A stretch of DNA of 64,000 nt from Nitrososphaerota archaeon (GCA_029785615.1 JAFLZH010000002.1:91214-155213), one strand, 5' to 3'; shown: positions 1 to 9,193, counted from the stretch's first letter. Numbers and translations are program-made. Notes: generated from the sequence alone by a model not told the origin.

Positions 1-162
1 CGGGGAGCTTGTCGGAAGAAAGGACTGACTTCAGCTGTGTGGGACTCATGGCCCCGGCCCCACCCCAGCAGGTTAAATCGAATCGTGCACGAAACTGTGC
101 ATTGTGTCTCCGGTTCAGACGGTGCGGAAACCCTCAATAGCGCACGATTCCGGACACGGTTC

Positions 163-669
163 GTGTGGCCTAGCATCAGGAAGCAGTTCGAGAGGCAGGT
201 GGTCAGGCCAGATATTGTGAGGAAGATGATCGAGTGCGGGATGCGGGTCTCCGAAGACGAGAAGATCTACGTGGGGGACGTGGAGGTGGGTTTCACTGCT
301 GTAGCCAGGGCGGTGAAAGTGGACAGAAGGGTGGTGAAGCAGACGGTGCAGCAGATACGGCAGAACCGCTACCTCTACTCTCTCTTCTCAAGGACGGCCC
401 CCCTCGGGACCAGTTTAGTCGACGTCGTGAACATGCTGGGCTACACTGCTCTGATCATTCAGGCAGACCCCAAGTCCCCGGGGATCATGGCAGAGGTCGC
501 GGAGATACTCTCGCGTCATGGCATGGTGGTGAGGCAGGCGGTCGCGGAAGACCCGGAGATGGTGCACGACGCGAAGATGACGTTAGTGGTGGAGGGGCAG
601 CTCACCGGGCATGTCGTCGAGGAGCTCCATGGCCTGAAGGACGTCCGGAGCATAAAGATCCTGAAGTAG
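163..669 (+). CDS. ACT-domain regulator of amino acid metabolism
   Basis: Predicted 168-residue protein of the archaeal ACT-domain regulator type (COG2150-like). An N-terminal helical, HTH-like part (about residues 1-75, including VDRRVVKQTVQQIRQNRYLY) precedes a C-terminal ACT domain that begins near LIIQADPKSPGIMAEVAEIL. ACT domains bind amino acids, so a ligand-responsive regulatory role is likely; the ligand is not known. The frame is open upstream to base 37, but GTG 163 gives the normal family length and removes an atypical leader. The next gene starts one base after the stop, so the two are probably co-transcribed. A TATA-like ttaaat lies near base 73. Confidence 0.7.
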   Translation: MWPSIRKQFERQVVRPDIVRKMIECGMRVSEDEKIYVGDVEVGFTAVARAVKVDRRVVKQTVQQIRQNRYLYSLFSRTAPLGTSLVDVVNMLGYTALIIQADPKSPGIMAEVAEILSRHGMVVRQAVAEDPEMVHDAKMTLVVEGQLTGHVVEELHGLKDVRSIKILK

Positions 670-670
670 G

Positions 671-1627
671 ATGCCCCGCAAGTACGACGTGGCCGTGATG
701 CACGACTACTTCGTGGACAGGCTGGTCCATGTGAGGGGGCTCGAGAAGACCATGGCAGAGGTCGCGGAGAAAGCTGCGTCCGGAGGAGGCGGCATCCATG
801 GGGTGCCACAGGAGGAGATCAGGGGCGGGAACGCCGTGAACCTCGCCCACGCCCTGGCCCGCCTGGGCCTGAGGACCCTGCTGATTACCCACTGCGAACC
901 CGCACACGAGCACCTCCTGAAGAGCGCCTTCAGAGGGCTGAAGGCAGACCTGAAGGTGAAGCCTCTGCCGGCGGGGCTGACGGTCGCATTCGAGGAGAGC
1001 ACCAACGTGATGCTGTCCGACGGGAGGGGCGCCTCTGACTTCGGACCTTCGGCCCTCGACGAGGACGACTGGACGGGGCTCGAAGGCTCGAAAGTGGTCT
1101 GCTCGGTCAACTGGGCGGCGAACAGGCGGGGGACCGAGCTGCTGCAGGCGCTGAGGCGGCGCCTTGGCGCCGAGAAGACCATCTACATAGACCCGGCGGA
1201 CTTTCGGGACAGGCTGGACAGGTTCATGGCGCTTGCCAGGCTCATCTCGAAGGGGGGGCTCGTCGACTGGGTCAGCATGAACGAGTTCGAGAGCCTCTCG
1301 GCGGCCACCGCCATGGGGATCGAGTCCGCGGACAGGGCGTCCAGGTGCCTTTACCTTGCGAGGGCGCTCGGGGTCGTATTCGACATGCACTGCGTCGATG
1401 GGGCATACACCAGCGAAGGGACGAGGGTGACAGCCAGCTCCACAAGGTCGATCCGGACGCGCCGCCTCACGGGAGCCGGGGACGTCTGGGACGCGGCTTC
1501 CATCTATGGTAGGTTGAAGGAGATGGACGAGCAGGGGCGCCTAGGTTTCGCCAACAGGGCCGCCAAGCTCTACCTGGAAGGCAAAGATCCTGTTCCGCCT
1601 ACCTTGTCGGAGCTGAAGGGGCGCTAG
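671..1627 (+). CDS. PfkB-family carbohydrate kinase
   Basis: Predicted 318-residue ribokinase-fold kinase, expected to phosphorylate a sugar or nucleoside with ATP in the cytoplasm. The glycine-rich substrate lid segment (IRGGNAVNLAHALARLG, about residues 50-66) and the C-terminal signature LTGAGDVWDAA (about 266-276), with the catalytic Asp of GAGD, are both intact. The start ATG follows the upstream ACT-gene stop by one base, indicating an operon. The substrate cannot be read from sequence; the pairing with an ACT-domain regulator hints at amino-acid-linked control. It is not a close relative of the ribokinase at 11.6 kb. Confidence 0.8.
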   Translation: MPRKYDVAVMHDYFVDRLVHVRGLEKTMAEVAEKAASGGGGIHGVPQEEIRGGNAVNLAHALARLGLRTLLITHCEPAHEHLLKSAFRGLKADLKVKPLPAGLTVAFEESTNVMLSDGRGASDFGPSALDEDDWTGLEGSKVVCSVNWAANRRGTELLQALRRRLGAEKTIYIDPADFRDRLDRFMALARLISKGGLVDWVSMNEFESLSAATAMGIESADRASRCLYLARALGVVFDMHCVDGAYTSEGTRVTASSTRSIRTRRLTGAGDVWDAASIYGRLKEMDEQGRLGFANRAAKLYLEGKDPVPPTLSELKGR

Positions 1628-1630
1628 CTC

Positions 1631-2155
1631 CTACTTCTCCAGCATCCGCGAGAAGGTCCAGGCGACCGTGTTGAGGATCTCGTTGAGCCTCGCCTTCTCC
1701 CCGTAGTTCTCGATTATCAGCTTCCCTATGGACCCGTTGGCCTCTTCCACGTCGAACCTCAAGCCAGACCCCTTCGCGAGCTTGCCCGCCTTCATGAGCT
1801 CCTCGTCCTTGGATTTCATCCCCTCGAGTATCTTGCCGATCAGGAAGGACCTGAACGGCGGGGTGGTCGCCTTCAAAGCGACCCCTGAAGGCTCCACGGC
1901 GACGGCGTCCGAGGTTATCGTGGCGACAGCTATGACCTGGCCGCCCTTGTCTCTCTTCAGCTCGCGCGTCTCTGGGACGTCTTTGGATTCCGCGAGCATC
2001 TCTATGGCGGGCTTGAACGTAGACACCCTGAGCGTGGCGTCGACGTAGCCCAGAGTCTCGCTGAGCCTCTCTATCTCTTCCTGCAGCTGTGCTATCCTCC
2101 CCTCGAGCCAGAGCTTCAACTCCGCGGCCCTCTTCACTTCGGCGTCGGAGGACAT
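1631..2155 (-). CDS. conserved hypothetical protein, N-terminal coiled coil
   Basis: Predicted 174-residue soluble protein that I do not recognise. The first 45 residues are charged and heptad-like (LKLWLEGRIAQLQEEIERLS), consistent with a coiled coil. The rest is a mixed alpha/beta region ending KARLNEILNTVAWTFSRMLE, with no catalytic motif I can name. ATG 2155 is preferred over an upstream in-frame start at 2173 because it lies about 29 nt from a TATA-like box (minus strand, about 2179-2188). It is divergent from the membrane protein at 2243. No function is proposed. Confidence 0.6.
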   Translation of the reverse strand: MSSDAEVKRAAELKLWLEGRIAQLQEEIERLSETLGYVDATLRVSTFKPAIEMLAESKDVPETRELKRDKGGQVIAVATITSDAVAVEPSGVALKATTPPFRSFLIGKILEGMKSKDEELMKAGKLAKGSGLRFDVEEANGSIGKLIIENYGEKARLNEILNTVAWTFSRMLEK

Positions 2156-2242
2156 TGAATGCAGTCCGGACACGTCGCGCTAAAAACGTTAGTCGACGGC
2201 CTCGGAACAGGGGCCCGGAGCGATGAAAGTGTCAAGTCGGCA

Positions 2243-2989
2243 GTGGTTGGGGTGCCCCCGTTGCTGAGGCTGAAACGGAGGACATCAATCGTGGCTTCGG
2301 CCTCGGCCTTCGCCGCCGTGTATGCGGTGCTGGGGACCATCCCGATATCGAGGCTTGTCCTAGGCGCGGGCAACTTCCTCACCGCTAGCAACTTCGTCAC
2401 CCCCCTGGCGGGGATGATGTTCGGCCCCTATGTGGGGGGGTTCGCGGCCCTGATGGGGGACATCATGGACATCTATGCCGGCAGCGTAGCGTTCAACGGC
2501 ATCGGCATCTCGATTCTTGCGGCCGACCTTGCCACGGTGGCGGTGGCCGGCCTAGCATACAGTGGGAAGAGGAAGGCGGCCCTTGCGGTTCCTCTCATAG
2601 TCATCGCGCTGTATTGGGCCGACCCGATATCTGTGCTCTTCATCGGGCCGGTCCCCTTCACGTGGCTGCACGTGGCTTCCCTGTTCCCCCTGGCGGGGGC
2701 TCTGTGGCTGGAGGGCTCCGGGAGGATGTCAAAGCTCAACCCGGCGTTCGTGGTGAGCATCACATTCGCAGCCCTTCTCTGCGGACAGCTCACCGGGACC
2801 CTGGTCGGCCAGGAGCTTTCGGTGAGAGTGTTCGGGACGCTGTCACTGCAGGCCTGGCGGGGGACGGTCGAGCTCTTCTTCCCCCTTTATCCTCTAGAAC
2901 GCACGTTCTTCACCGCTGTGGGGTCGGCCATATCTCTCCCGGTCCTCCGCGCGGTCTCGCGGAGACGCAGCCAGAGCCCGCCAGCCTGA
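2243..2989 (+). CDS. membrane protein, ECF-transporter S-component-like
   Basis: Predicted polytopic membrane protein of about 248 residues with roughly six hydrophobic segments. The opening pattern (basic stretch LLRLKRRTS, then a hydrophobic helix and the loop LGAGNFLTASNFVTPLAGM) resembles substrate-binding S components of energy-coupling-factor vitamin transporters, which work with a shared ATPase and T component. No ATPase or T component is in the window. The substrate is unknown. The start is uncertain: GTG 2243 or GTG 2252 fits best, and the open frame continues upstream into the divergent gene's 5' end. Confidence 0.6.
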   Translation: MVGVPPLLRLKRRTSIVASASAFAAVYAVLGTIPISRLVLGAGNFLTASNFVTPLAGMMFGPYVGGFAALMGDIMDIYAGSVAFNGIGISILAADLATVAVAGLAYSGKRKAALAVPLIVIALYWADPISVLFIGPVPFTWLHVASLFPLAGALWLEGSGRMSKLNPAFVVSITFAALLCGQLTGTLVGQELSVRVFGTLSLQAWRGTVELFFPLYPLERTFFTAVGSAISLPVLRAVSRRRSQSPPA

Positions 2990-3046
2990 GGTTCGGCGGC
3001 TTCTTCGGGAGCACCCTTTAATGGTCTGACAGGAAGGCGGAGACTC

Positions 3047-4252
3047 ATGGCTGGCGAAGACGTCTCCCTCGCGGAGGCGGCCGAGCGCTTCCGGGGGCTG
3101 CTGCAGGAGCAGATCGAGAGAGCCAAGAGGATCAGCAGGCCCGTCGAGTGGCTGGACTACTCGAAGCTAGACAGAGTAGTGATCGGGGTCATCGGAGGAG
3201 ACGGCATCGGCCCCGTCATAGCGAAGGAGGCGACGAAGGTGATGGAGACACTCCTCCAAGACGAGCTCAAGGCCGGCAGGGTGGAGATCAGGGAGATAGG
3301 CGGGCTCACCATCGAGAACCGGGTCAAGCAACTGAAGTCGCTCCCCGAGGAGGTCCTTGCGGAGATCCGGAAGTGTCACGTCCTCCTGAAGGGGCCGACG
3401 ACCACCCCAGAAGCAGGGAGCGGGATGCCGAACATCGAGAGCGCGAACATCGCGATCAGGACGGCGTTCGACCTTTTCGCCAACGTGCGGCCCGTGAAGA
3501 TGCCGTCCGAGGGGATCGACTGGGTATTCTTCAGAGAGAACACCGAGGGGGAGTATGTCCTCGGCAGCAAGGGGTTCATGGCCACCCCTGACCTGGCCGT
3601 AGACTTCAAGGTAATCACCCGGCCGGGGGCGGAGAGGATAATCCGGCTCGCCTTCGAGCACGCTAGGAGAACGGGGAGGAAGCGGGTGACGGTCGTGACG
3701 AAGGCCAACGTGATCAAGGCCACCGACGGGCTGTTTCTGGACGCGGCGAAGCGCGTGGCAGGGGGCTTCCCGGAGATCAAGTGGGACAGCTGGTACATCG
3801 ATGTGTTCACCGCGAAGCTCATAGACGAGAAGAGGAGGCGCGACTTCGAGGTGGTCGTCCTCCCGAACCTCTACGGGGACATCGTGACCGACGAGGCCGC
3901 AGAGCTGCAGGGCGGGGTCGGAACCGCGGGGAGTGCCAACATCGGGGCGAGGTTCGGCATGTTTGAGGCGATCCATGGGTCGGCGCCGAGGATGGTCACC
4001 GAGGGGAGAGAGAGCTACGCGGACCCGCTCAGCCTCATGAGGGCGGCGGTCATGCTCCTCGAACACATCGGGATGCTGGAGAAGAGTAGAAGGCTCGCGA
4101 TGGCCCTCGACCTCTGCTCGTTATACGAACAGAAGGTGAAGATCACAGGGAGGTCCGACGGAGCGACAGCCGCACAGTTCGGGAGCTACGTGACCTCGGC
4201 GCTCTCCGATCCGCACCTCGACGAGAAGTGGGCATCCCATCAGAGAGGGTGA
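3047..4252 (+). CDS. icd: isocitrate/isopropylmalate dehydrogenase family, probably isocitrate dehydrogenase
   Basis: Predicted 401-residue beta-decarboxylating dehydrogenase. An approximately 45-residue N-terminal extension precedes the Rossmann-like start VVIGVIGGDGIGPVIAKEA. The substrate loop SANIAIRTAFDLFANVRP carries the Ser, Asn and two Arg positions typical of isocitrate dehydrogenases. RENTEGEYVLGSKG, the metal-binding NLYGDIVTDEAAELQGGVG and the cofactor loop AIHGSAPR are all present. Expected reaction: isocitrate to 2-oxoglutarate plus CO2 with NAD(P). Isopropylmalate or homoisocitrate as substrate cannot be excluded. A TATA-like ctttaatg lies about 29 nt upstream of the ATG, so the mRNA is probably leaderless. 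Confidence 0.82.
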   Translation: MAGEDVSLAEAAERFRGLLQEQIERAKRISRPVEWLDYSKLDRVVIGVIGGDGIGPVIAKEATKVMETLLQDELKAGRVEIREIGGLTIENRVKQLKSLPEEVLAEIRKCHVLLKGPTTTPEAGSGMPNIESANIAIRTAFDLFANVRPVKMPSEGIDWVFFRENTEGEYVLGSKGFMATPDLAVDFKVITRPGAERIIRLAFEHARRTGRKRVTVVTKANVIKATDGLFLDAAKRVAGGFPEIKWDSWYIDVFTAKLIDEKRRRDFEVVVLPNLYGDIVTDEAAELQGGVGTAGSANIGARFGMFEAIHGSAPRMVTEGRESYADPLSLMRAAVMLLEHIGMLEKSRRLAMALDLCSLYEQKVKITGRSDGATAAQFGSYVTSALSDPHLDEKWASHQRG

Positions 4253-4259
4253 GGCCCCG

Positions 4260-4532
4260 TCAGCCGTGGATGCGGAAGTCGCGGTGGTTTCTCGGAGAGG
4301 CCGCCTTTACGTCGACCCGGTCAACCCTGGCCCGGGGCGGGCCTAGCTTGGCCCAGTCTATGACCCTCTGAACCATCATATCATCCCCCTCCAAGAAAGC
4401 TTCCACGGAACCGTCCGGGAGGTTGCGGACCCAGCCGTGGACGCCTGCATCCGCCGCCAGCCTGACCATGCTCGCCCGGAAGGAGACGCCGTGGACGAGT
4501 CCCACTATCCTGACGCGGACCGCTCTGGTCAT
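4260..4532 (-). CDS. acyP: acylphosphatase
   Basis: Predicted 90-residue acylphosphatase, which hydrolyses carboxyl-phosphate bonds such as acetyl or aspartyl phosphate. The family signature is complete: the phosphate-binding loop GLVHGVSFRA with its catalytic Arg, and GWVRNLPDGSVEAFLEG with the catalytic Asn. ATG 4532 gives exactly the usual family length. It follows the marC-like gene by about 8 nt on the same strand, so the two are likely one transcript. It is convergent with the dehydrogenase that ends at 4252. Confidence 0.92.
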   Translation of the reverse strand: MTRAVRVRIVGLVHGVSFRASMVRLAADAGVHGWVRNLPDGSVEAFLEGDDMMVQRVIDWAKLGPPRARVDRVDVKAASPRNHRDFRIHG

Positions 4533-4540
4533 GGCCGCCA

Positions 4541-5158
4541 CTATAGCACGGGGAACAGTCCCTTCAGCCCTTCGGCTACGAATGCGACTGCCAGGGCCGC
4601 GATCAGCAGGGCGGTTATTCTGGAGAGGGCGACGGTCCCGTTCTGTCCCATGAACCTGCTCACCCAGTCGGAGCTGGAGAGGACGAAGTAGGCCACGGCT
4701 GCGTTGCACCCCACCACGAGCAGGGCCAGGAGCGGGCTGTAGGGAGGGGCAGATATGATGATCACCGTGGAGATCGCACCAGGTCCGGCCAGGAGGGGGG
4801 TGGCGAGCGGGAAGGCGGCGATGTCAGATGGGGCCAGCCCTCTCTGCCGGTCCTGCTCCCCCCTGAGGTGGTCGACGGCGACGATGAACAGTATGATCCC
4901 CCCTGCGACCCGGAAGTCGTTGATGTTGATGCCGAAGATTTCGAAGATCAGCCATCCGAAGAGCGCGAAGAGTACGAGTATGACAGTCGAGATGACGACC
5001 GCCTGCTTCACTATCTTCTTTCTGGATCCCCCGGACCCCTCGGTGAGCCCGATGAATATGGGGACCGTCCCCACGGCGTCGATTACAGCGAACAGAAGCA
5101 CGAAGGCCTCCACGAAGAGCCCGACGTCGAAGGCGAAGAAGGAAGCGAAAGCCGGCAT
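4541..5158 (-). CDS. marC: MarC-family integral membrane protein
   Basis: Predicted 205-residue membrane protein with six hydrophobic segments, of the MarC/YhgN family (UPF0056). Typical features are the N-terminal FVLLFAVIDAVGTVPIFIGL, the central FRVAGGIILFIVAVDHLRG and AAFPLATPLLAGPGAISTVI. The biochemical role of the family is unsettled. ATG 5158 lies 30 nt from a TATA-like box shared with the divergent Fe-S gene at 5215. Acylphosphatase follows downstream. Confidence 0.9.
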   Translation of the reverse strand: MPAFASFFAFDVGLFVEAFVLLFAVIDAVGTVPIFIGLTEGSGGSRKKIVKQAVVISTVILVLFALFGWLIFEIFGININDFRVAGGIILFIVAVDHLRGEQDRQRGLAPSDIAAFPLATPLLAGPGAISTVIIISAPPYSPLLALLVVGCNAAVAYFVLSSSDWVSRFMGQNGTVALSRITALLIAALAVAFVAEGLKGLFPVL

Positions 5159-5182
5159 CGCTACATGGCCTTCGCCGCCAAA

Positions 5183-5194
5183 CGGATAAATAAT
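5183..5194. promoter_or_regulatory. shared bidirectional TATA-like box
   Basis: The AT-rich stretch ggataaataat is about 26 nt from TTG 5215 on the plus strand and about 30 nt from ATG 5158 on the minus strand. One symmetric box could therefore drive both divergent genes, each with a leaderless mRNA. This is inferred from spacing only. Confidence 0.5.
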
Positions 5195-5214
5195 CAGTTG
5201 AGCACAATGAGCCG

Positions 5215-5526
5215 TTGTCCCAGGTAGATCAATCGGCCATCGACGCGGCCATGGCCAAGATCATGGACCCCGAGCTCGGGAGGCCCATCACCGACCTCAA
5301 GCTCATTGACAAGCTGGCGGTCAGCGGCGGTTCCGTGGACCTCGAATTCCACCTGACGGCGCCTTTCTGCCCCCCCATGTTCGCGCTGAAGATTGCCAGC
5401 GACATCAAGGCAGGATTGATGTCAGTACCTGGGGTCACCGAGGCCAGGGTCACCCTGCGCGGCCACTATCTGGCTGAAGCGGTCAACAAGCAGGTGAACA
5501 AGGCCGCCCCCGCCCCGGCGCAGTAG
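5215..5526 (+). CDS. MIP18/DUF59-family Fe-S assembly protein
   Basis: Predicted 103-residue DUF59 (SufT/PaaD/MIP18-like) protein. These act in iron-sulfur cluster assembly or delivery, often with ApbC/Mrp ATPases. Seen here: the acidic start IMDPELGRPITDLKLID, the hydrophobic strand GGSVDLEFHLTAPFCPPMF with the conserved Cys, and a helical C-terminus. The start is TTG 5215, about 26 nt from the TATA-like box; no ATG or GTG gives a full-length domain. The short Ala/Pro tail is atypical but harmless. Confidence 0.82.
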   Translation: MSQVDQSAIDAAMAKIMDPELGRPITDLKLIDKLAVSGGSVDLEFHLTAPFCPPMFALKIASDIKAGLMSVPGVTEARVTLRGHYLAEAVNKQVNKAAPAPAQ

Positions 5527-5578
5527 AGCCGCGGGCTCTCCGAATGACGTATAGAGAGCGGGTACCAGCCATAGAGAC

Positions 5579-6568
5579 GTGCCTGCGAGGAAGGCGATAG
5601 AGATGGGGAGGGGGACGATCCTGGTTTCGCTCCCCAAAGACTGGATCAGGAAGAACGGGATCAGAAAGGGGGCGGACCTTTCGGTGGAGGAGCTCTCTCC
5701 GCGCAAGCTGATCGTAAGGCCCTACGAGGGTGCTGAAGAGGAGCAGAGGCAGTTGGTCATCGAGCACACGGGGAAGGACTTCGCCCAGGTGGTCAACGAC
5801 GTCACCGGGGCGTACCTCCTGGGCTACGACCTGATTAAGGTCGTAGGCACGAAGACGATCACCAGGGAGGAGAGGCAGGTCATCAGGGACACCATGCGGA
5901 GGCTCGTCGGCCTGGAGGTGCTCGACGAGGACTCCAGGCGGATCACCCTGCAGTTCCTCCTCGAGCCGACCGCCATCACCCCTGAGAACATCGTCAGGAG
6001 GATGTCTGGGCTCCTAGACGGGATGCTCAAGGACACCGCAGACGCCCTCTCAAAGGGCGACTCCAAGCTGCTCACCCTCGTGAGCGAGCGGGACGACGAG
6101 GTGGACAGGCTCTACTTCCTCCTCGTCAGAGCAACGAGGGCGGCCATCGTCAGGGCAGAGGTCGCAGAGCGATACGGCCTCTCCCCGGTCGACCTCCTCG
6201 ACTACAGGGTCCTGGCGACCTTTCTCGAGAGCGCAGGGGACGCGGTCAGCGAGCTCTCGGCGAAGTTCCATGAAAGCCGAGTCCCGAAGCATCTCGCCAG
6301 AGAGTACTCGAGGTGCGTCGCCAAGCTGAAGGTGATGAACGACCTGGCCACCCAGGGGTTCCTGTCGAGACGGGCCGGGAGGCCTAGGACAGTCAACAGC
6401 CGGATGGATGCTATGGCGAAGGACGTCACGTCCAGCCTCGCCTCGATAGCGAAGGCAGCCGCCGGGGATAGCGCCAGCACGGCCGAAATCTTGGCTTCGC
6501 TGGAGCGGGTGAGCAAGCTGCTGGTGGACGTCTCGGACCTGGCTGTGATCACCCGGCAGGTGACCTAG
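5579..6568 (+). CDS. AbrB-type DNA-binding plus PhoU-like regulator
   Basis: Predicted 329-residue protein with an N-terminal SpoVT/AbrB-like swapped-hairpin domain (about residues 1-48: GRGTILVSLPKDWIRKNGIR) and two PhoU-like three-helix bundles over the remainder (ERDDEVDRLYFLLVRATRAA). This fusion is common in archaea and is annotated as a phosphate-uptake regulator. DNA binding plus metal-binding PhoU helices suggests control of phosphate transport, but no pst genes are in the window. GTG 5579 lies about 27 nt after a tatagag box. CTP synthase follows with its own promoter. Confidence 0.82.
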   Translation: MPARKAIEMGRGTILVSLPKDWIRKNGIRKGADLSVEELSPRKLIVRPYEGAEEEQRQLVIEHTGKDFAQVVNDVTGAYLLGYDLIKVVGTKTITREERQVIRDTMRRLVGLEVLDEDSRRITLQFLLEPTAITPENIVRRMSGLLDGMLKDTADALSKGDSKLLTLVSERDDEVDRLYFLLVRATRAAIVRAEVAERYGLSPVDLLDYRVLATFLESAGDAVSELSAKFHESRVPKHLAREYSRCVAKLKVMNDLATQGFLSRRAGRPRTVNSRMDAMAKDVTSSLASIAKAAAGDSASTAEILASLERVSKLLVDVSDLAVITRQVT

Positions 6569-6616
6569 GTCAAGAGCCTCGCAACCCTTAATTAACGTGA
6601 ACTGTAAAGTTGTAAC

Positions 6617-8245
6617 TTGCCCAAGTACCTGTTTGTCACCGGCGGGGTCATGTCGGGGCTAGGCAAAGGCATCATCACGTCTTCTGTCGCCAAGCTGCTC
6701 CAGTTGTCCGGGGTCAGGGCCACCTGCCTGAAAATCGACCCCTACCTCAACTTCGACGCCGGCACCATGAACCCCTATACCCACGGCGAAGTCTTCGTCA
6801 CCGACGACGGCGGAGAGACCGACATGGACATAGGAAACTACGAACGGTTCCTGAACAGAGACATGTCGAGGGCCAACAACATAACTACGGGCCAGATCTA
6901 CAAGAAAGTAATCGACGACGAGCGGAGGGGGCTGTTCCTGGGCAAGTCCGTGCAGATCATCCCGCACGTCACGGATGAGATCAAGAGGAGGATAAGGGAC
7001 CTGGCGGAGAAGGAGAAGGTCGACGTCCTGGTGGTGGAGTGCGGGGGGACGGTCGGGGACATAGAGAGCCTCCCCTTCCTTGAGGCGTTCAGGCAGATGA
7101 GGATGGAAGACGGCCCCTCGAAGACCCTCTTCCTCCACGTCAGCCTCGCGCCGGAGCTGTCTGTGGTGGGGGAGATGAAGACGAAGCCCACGCAGCATAG
7201 CGTCCAGGAGATGAGGAGGATAGGGGTCCAGCCCGACGTCATGGTGATACGCGGGTCCCGTCCGCTCCCCCCAGACGCCAAGGAGAAGATAGCGCTGTTC
7301 ACCAGCGTTCCGATAGAGAGCGTGGTCTCAGACCCAGACGTCGAGTCGATCTATCTGGTCCCCAGGCTCCTGGAAGGCGAAGGCGTCCTGGCACCGATCA
7401 GGAGGCAGCTCGGGCTGAAGGCAAGGGGCTCGATGCGCGCCTGGAACACGGTCGCCGACAGGTTCGTCGGCCACGGGTCGACGGTCAGGATCGCCATGGT
7501 GGGGAAGTACGCCAACCTGGCTGACAGCTATGTCAGCGTGAATCAGGCGCTCGCCCATGCTGGCGCGGTCAAGGGGGCAGACGTCAGCATATCCTGGATA
7601 GACTCCGAGACGATCGAGAAGGACGAGTCGCAGCTCCGCCAGATAGACGCCTACGACGGGGTCGTCCTCCCTCAGGGGTTCGGAGGGAGGGGGATAGAGG
7701 GGAAGATCGCCGCGGCCAACGTGGCGAGGGTGGACAAGGTACCGTTCCTAGGACTGTGCTACGGCTTCCAGCTGGCGAGCGTTTCCTTCGCCCGGAACGT
7801 CCTGGGGCTGAAGGGGGCCAACAGCACAGAGGTCGACCCGAAGACGCCGCACCCGGTGATCGACCTTCTCCCGGAGCAGCGAGACGTAGCCGACCTTGGC
7901 GGGACCATGAGGCTCGGGGGCCATGATGTCTTCATCGAAAGGCCCAGCAGGGCGTTTGACATTTATGGGGAGGAGAAGATCAGGGAGAGGCACAGGCACA
8001 GGTACGAGCTTAACCAGACGTACCTCAAGCGGTTCGAAGAGAAGGGGATGAGGTTCACCGCGTTCAGCGACGGCAGAAGGAGGGCAGAGGTGATGGAGCT
8101 CGAAGGGCACCCATTCTACATGGGGACGCAATACCACCCGGAGTACGTCAGCAGGCCCGAAAGGCCTGAGCCTATCTACGTCGCCTTCGTTGAGGCCTGC
8201 GTCAAGCGGGCCCGAAGGTCCAGGGCGCCCGAAAGGCGCCGATAG
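6617..8245 (+). CDS. pyrG: CTP synthase
   Basis: Predicted 542-residue CTP synthase, which aminates UTP to CTP using glutamine and ATP. The N-terminal synthetase domain begins YLFVTGGVMSGLGKGIITSS. The C-terminal class I glutamine amidotransferase domain carries the catalytic Cys in FLGLCYGFQLA and the His-x-Glu of QYHPEY. Length is typical. The start is TTG 6617, about 26 nt after cttaattaa, consistent with a leaderless mRNA. It is convergent and abutting with the ThiR-like gene. Confidence 0.96.
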   Translation: MPKYLFVTGGVMSGLGKGIITSSVAKLLQLSGVRATCLKIDPYLNFDAGTMNPYTHGEVFVTDDGGETDMDIGNYERFLNRDMSRANNITTGQIYKKVIDDERRGLFLGKSVQIIPHVTDEIKRRIRDLAEKEKVDVLVVECGGTVGDIESLPFLEAFRQMRMEDGPSKTLFLHVSLAPELSVVGEMKTKPTQHSVQEMRRIGVQPDVMVIRGSRPLPPDAKEKIALFTSVPIESVVSDPDVESIYLVPRLLEGEGVLAPIRRQLGLKARGSMRAWNTVADRFVGHGSTVRIAMVGKYANLADSYVSVNQALAHAGAVKGADVSISWIDSETIEKDESQLRQIDAYDGVVLPQGFGGRGIEGKIAAANVARVDKVPFLGLCYGFQLASVSFARNVLGLKGANSTEVDPKTPHPVIDLLPEQRDVADLGGTMRLGGHDVFIERPSRAFDIYGEEKIRERHRHRYELNQTYLKRFEEKGMRFTAFSDGRRRAEVMELEGHPFYMGTQYHPEYVSRPERPEPIYVAFVEACVKRARRSRAPERRR

Positions 8246-9160
8246 CTAGCTCGCCGAGTAGGACGCAGCCAGCCTCAAAGCCAGGGAGGCGACCTCGCGC
8301 GCGCCCGAAGCGAAGAGATACAGGTTGGGCTCTATGCCGTTCCCGCCTTCGTCAACCACGGCGTCGAATGCATCAGGCGAGCTCTCCAGCCTCCTCCGGA
8401 GGGCTTCGACCGTCGGGTCGTCCGTCGAGGCGCGCGACCGGCCGCCGACCGAGAGGACGCGCAGGCCAAACCGCTTCAGCACCGACGCGACCTTGTCGTC
8501 GTACCGCAGGTTGATGCAGGCCTTGAACTCTGGACGGACCGCCCGGGCGAGGAGCAGGACCCTGGCCATGTGTGCCGACGCCCCGGCCTCGGGCGGGAGC
8601 ATCGCCTTCGCCCTGCCCCGGACCTTCACGATCCGTCCGGGTATGGCCACCACGTCAGACGGGCTCGTCGCCTCTCCGGCCGCGAGGGCCAGATTGACAG
8701 ACACCTCAGGCATCACGCTGACGAAACTGGCCGCCGACTCCAGCAGTCGGACGGCCTCTGAGACGTCTGCCACGGCCCGGGCCTTGGCGCCGGCCTGGCC
8801 CCCATAGGCCCTGACGCATACGTCACAGTCGGCGAGGCCCGGATACAGCGTCCTGTGGGCACCGCAGGCGGCGCCGCTCCCGAGGATCCCCGTCCATATG
8901 GAGGCGAGGGTCCCGACCCCTTCCGCCGCACCGCTGGAGACAGCCGAAGCCAGTCGGGCAGAGTAGAGTTCGGCGTCAGCCTTGGAGACTGAGAACCGCG
9001 ACAGCGCAGAGTCGGCCTTGGCTGACCCTGACGAGAGATACATGCTGACAGAGGCTTGGGTCGTGCCGAGGAGCCGCGCGATTCTGCTCTGAGAGAGCCC
9101 CTGTGACCGTAACCGGATCGCGACCAGCTGGCGCATGGCTGGGAGGAAGAACTGGGACAT
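8246..9160 (-). CDS. ThiR-like thiamine regulator (HTH plus ThiN domain)
   Basis: Predicted 304-residue protein with an N-terminal XRE-like helix-turn-helix (RSQGLSQSRIARLLGTTQAS, within about residues 15-45), a linker with several Cys, and a C-terminal ThiN domain (from about GRIVKVRGRAKAMLPPEAGA to GGNGIEPNLYLFASGAREVA). This is the architecture of archaeal ThiR repressors, which sense thiamine phosphates through the ThiN domain. ThiN alone can also be a thiamine-phosphate synthase, so residual enzyme activity is possible. ATG 9160 lies 26 nt from a minus-strand aattatag box and is preferred over GTG 9193. Divergent transport genes support a role in thiamine control. Confidence 0.82.
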   Translation of the reverse strand: MSQFFLPAMRQLVAIRLRSQGLSQSRIARLLGTTQASVSMYLSSGSAKADSALSRFSVSKADAELYSARLASAVSSGAAEGVGTLASIWTGILGSGAACGAHRTLYPGLADCDVCVRAYGGQAGAKARAVADVSEAVRLLESAASFVSVMPEVSVNLALAAGEATSPSDVVAIPGRIVKVRGRAKAMLPPEAGASAHMARVLLLARAVRPEFKACINLRYDDKVASVLKRFGLRVLSVGGRSRASTDDPTVEALRRRLESSPDAFDAVVDEGGNGIEPNLYLFASGAREVASLALRLAASYSAS

Positions 9161-9193
9161 CAGCTCGTCAGGAGGCTGCACGCTATAATTCAC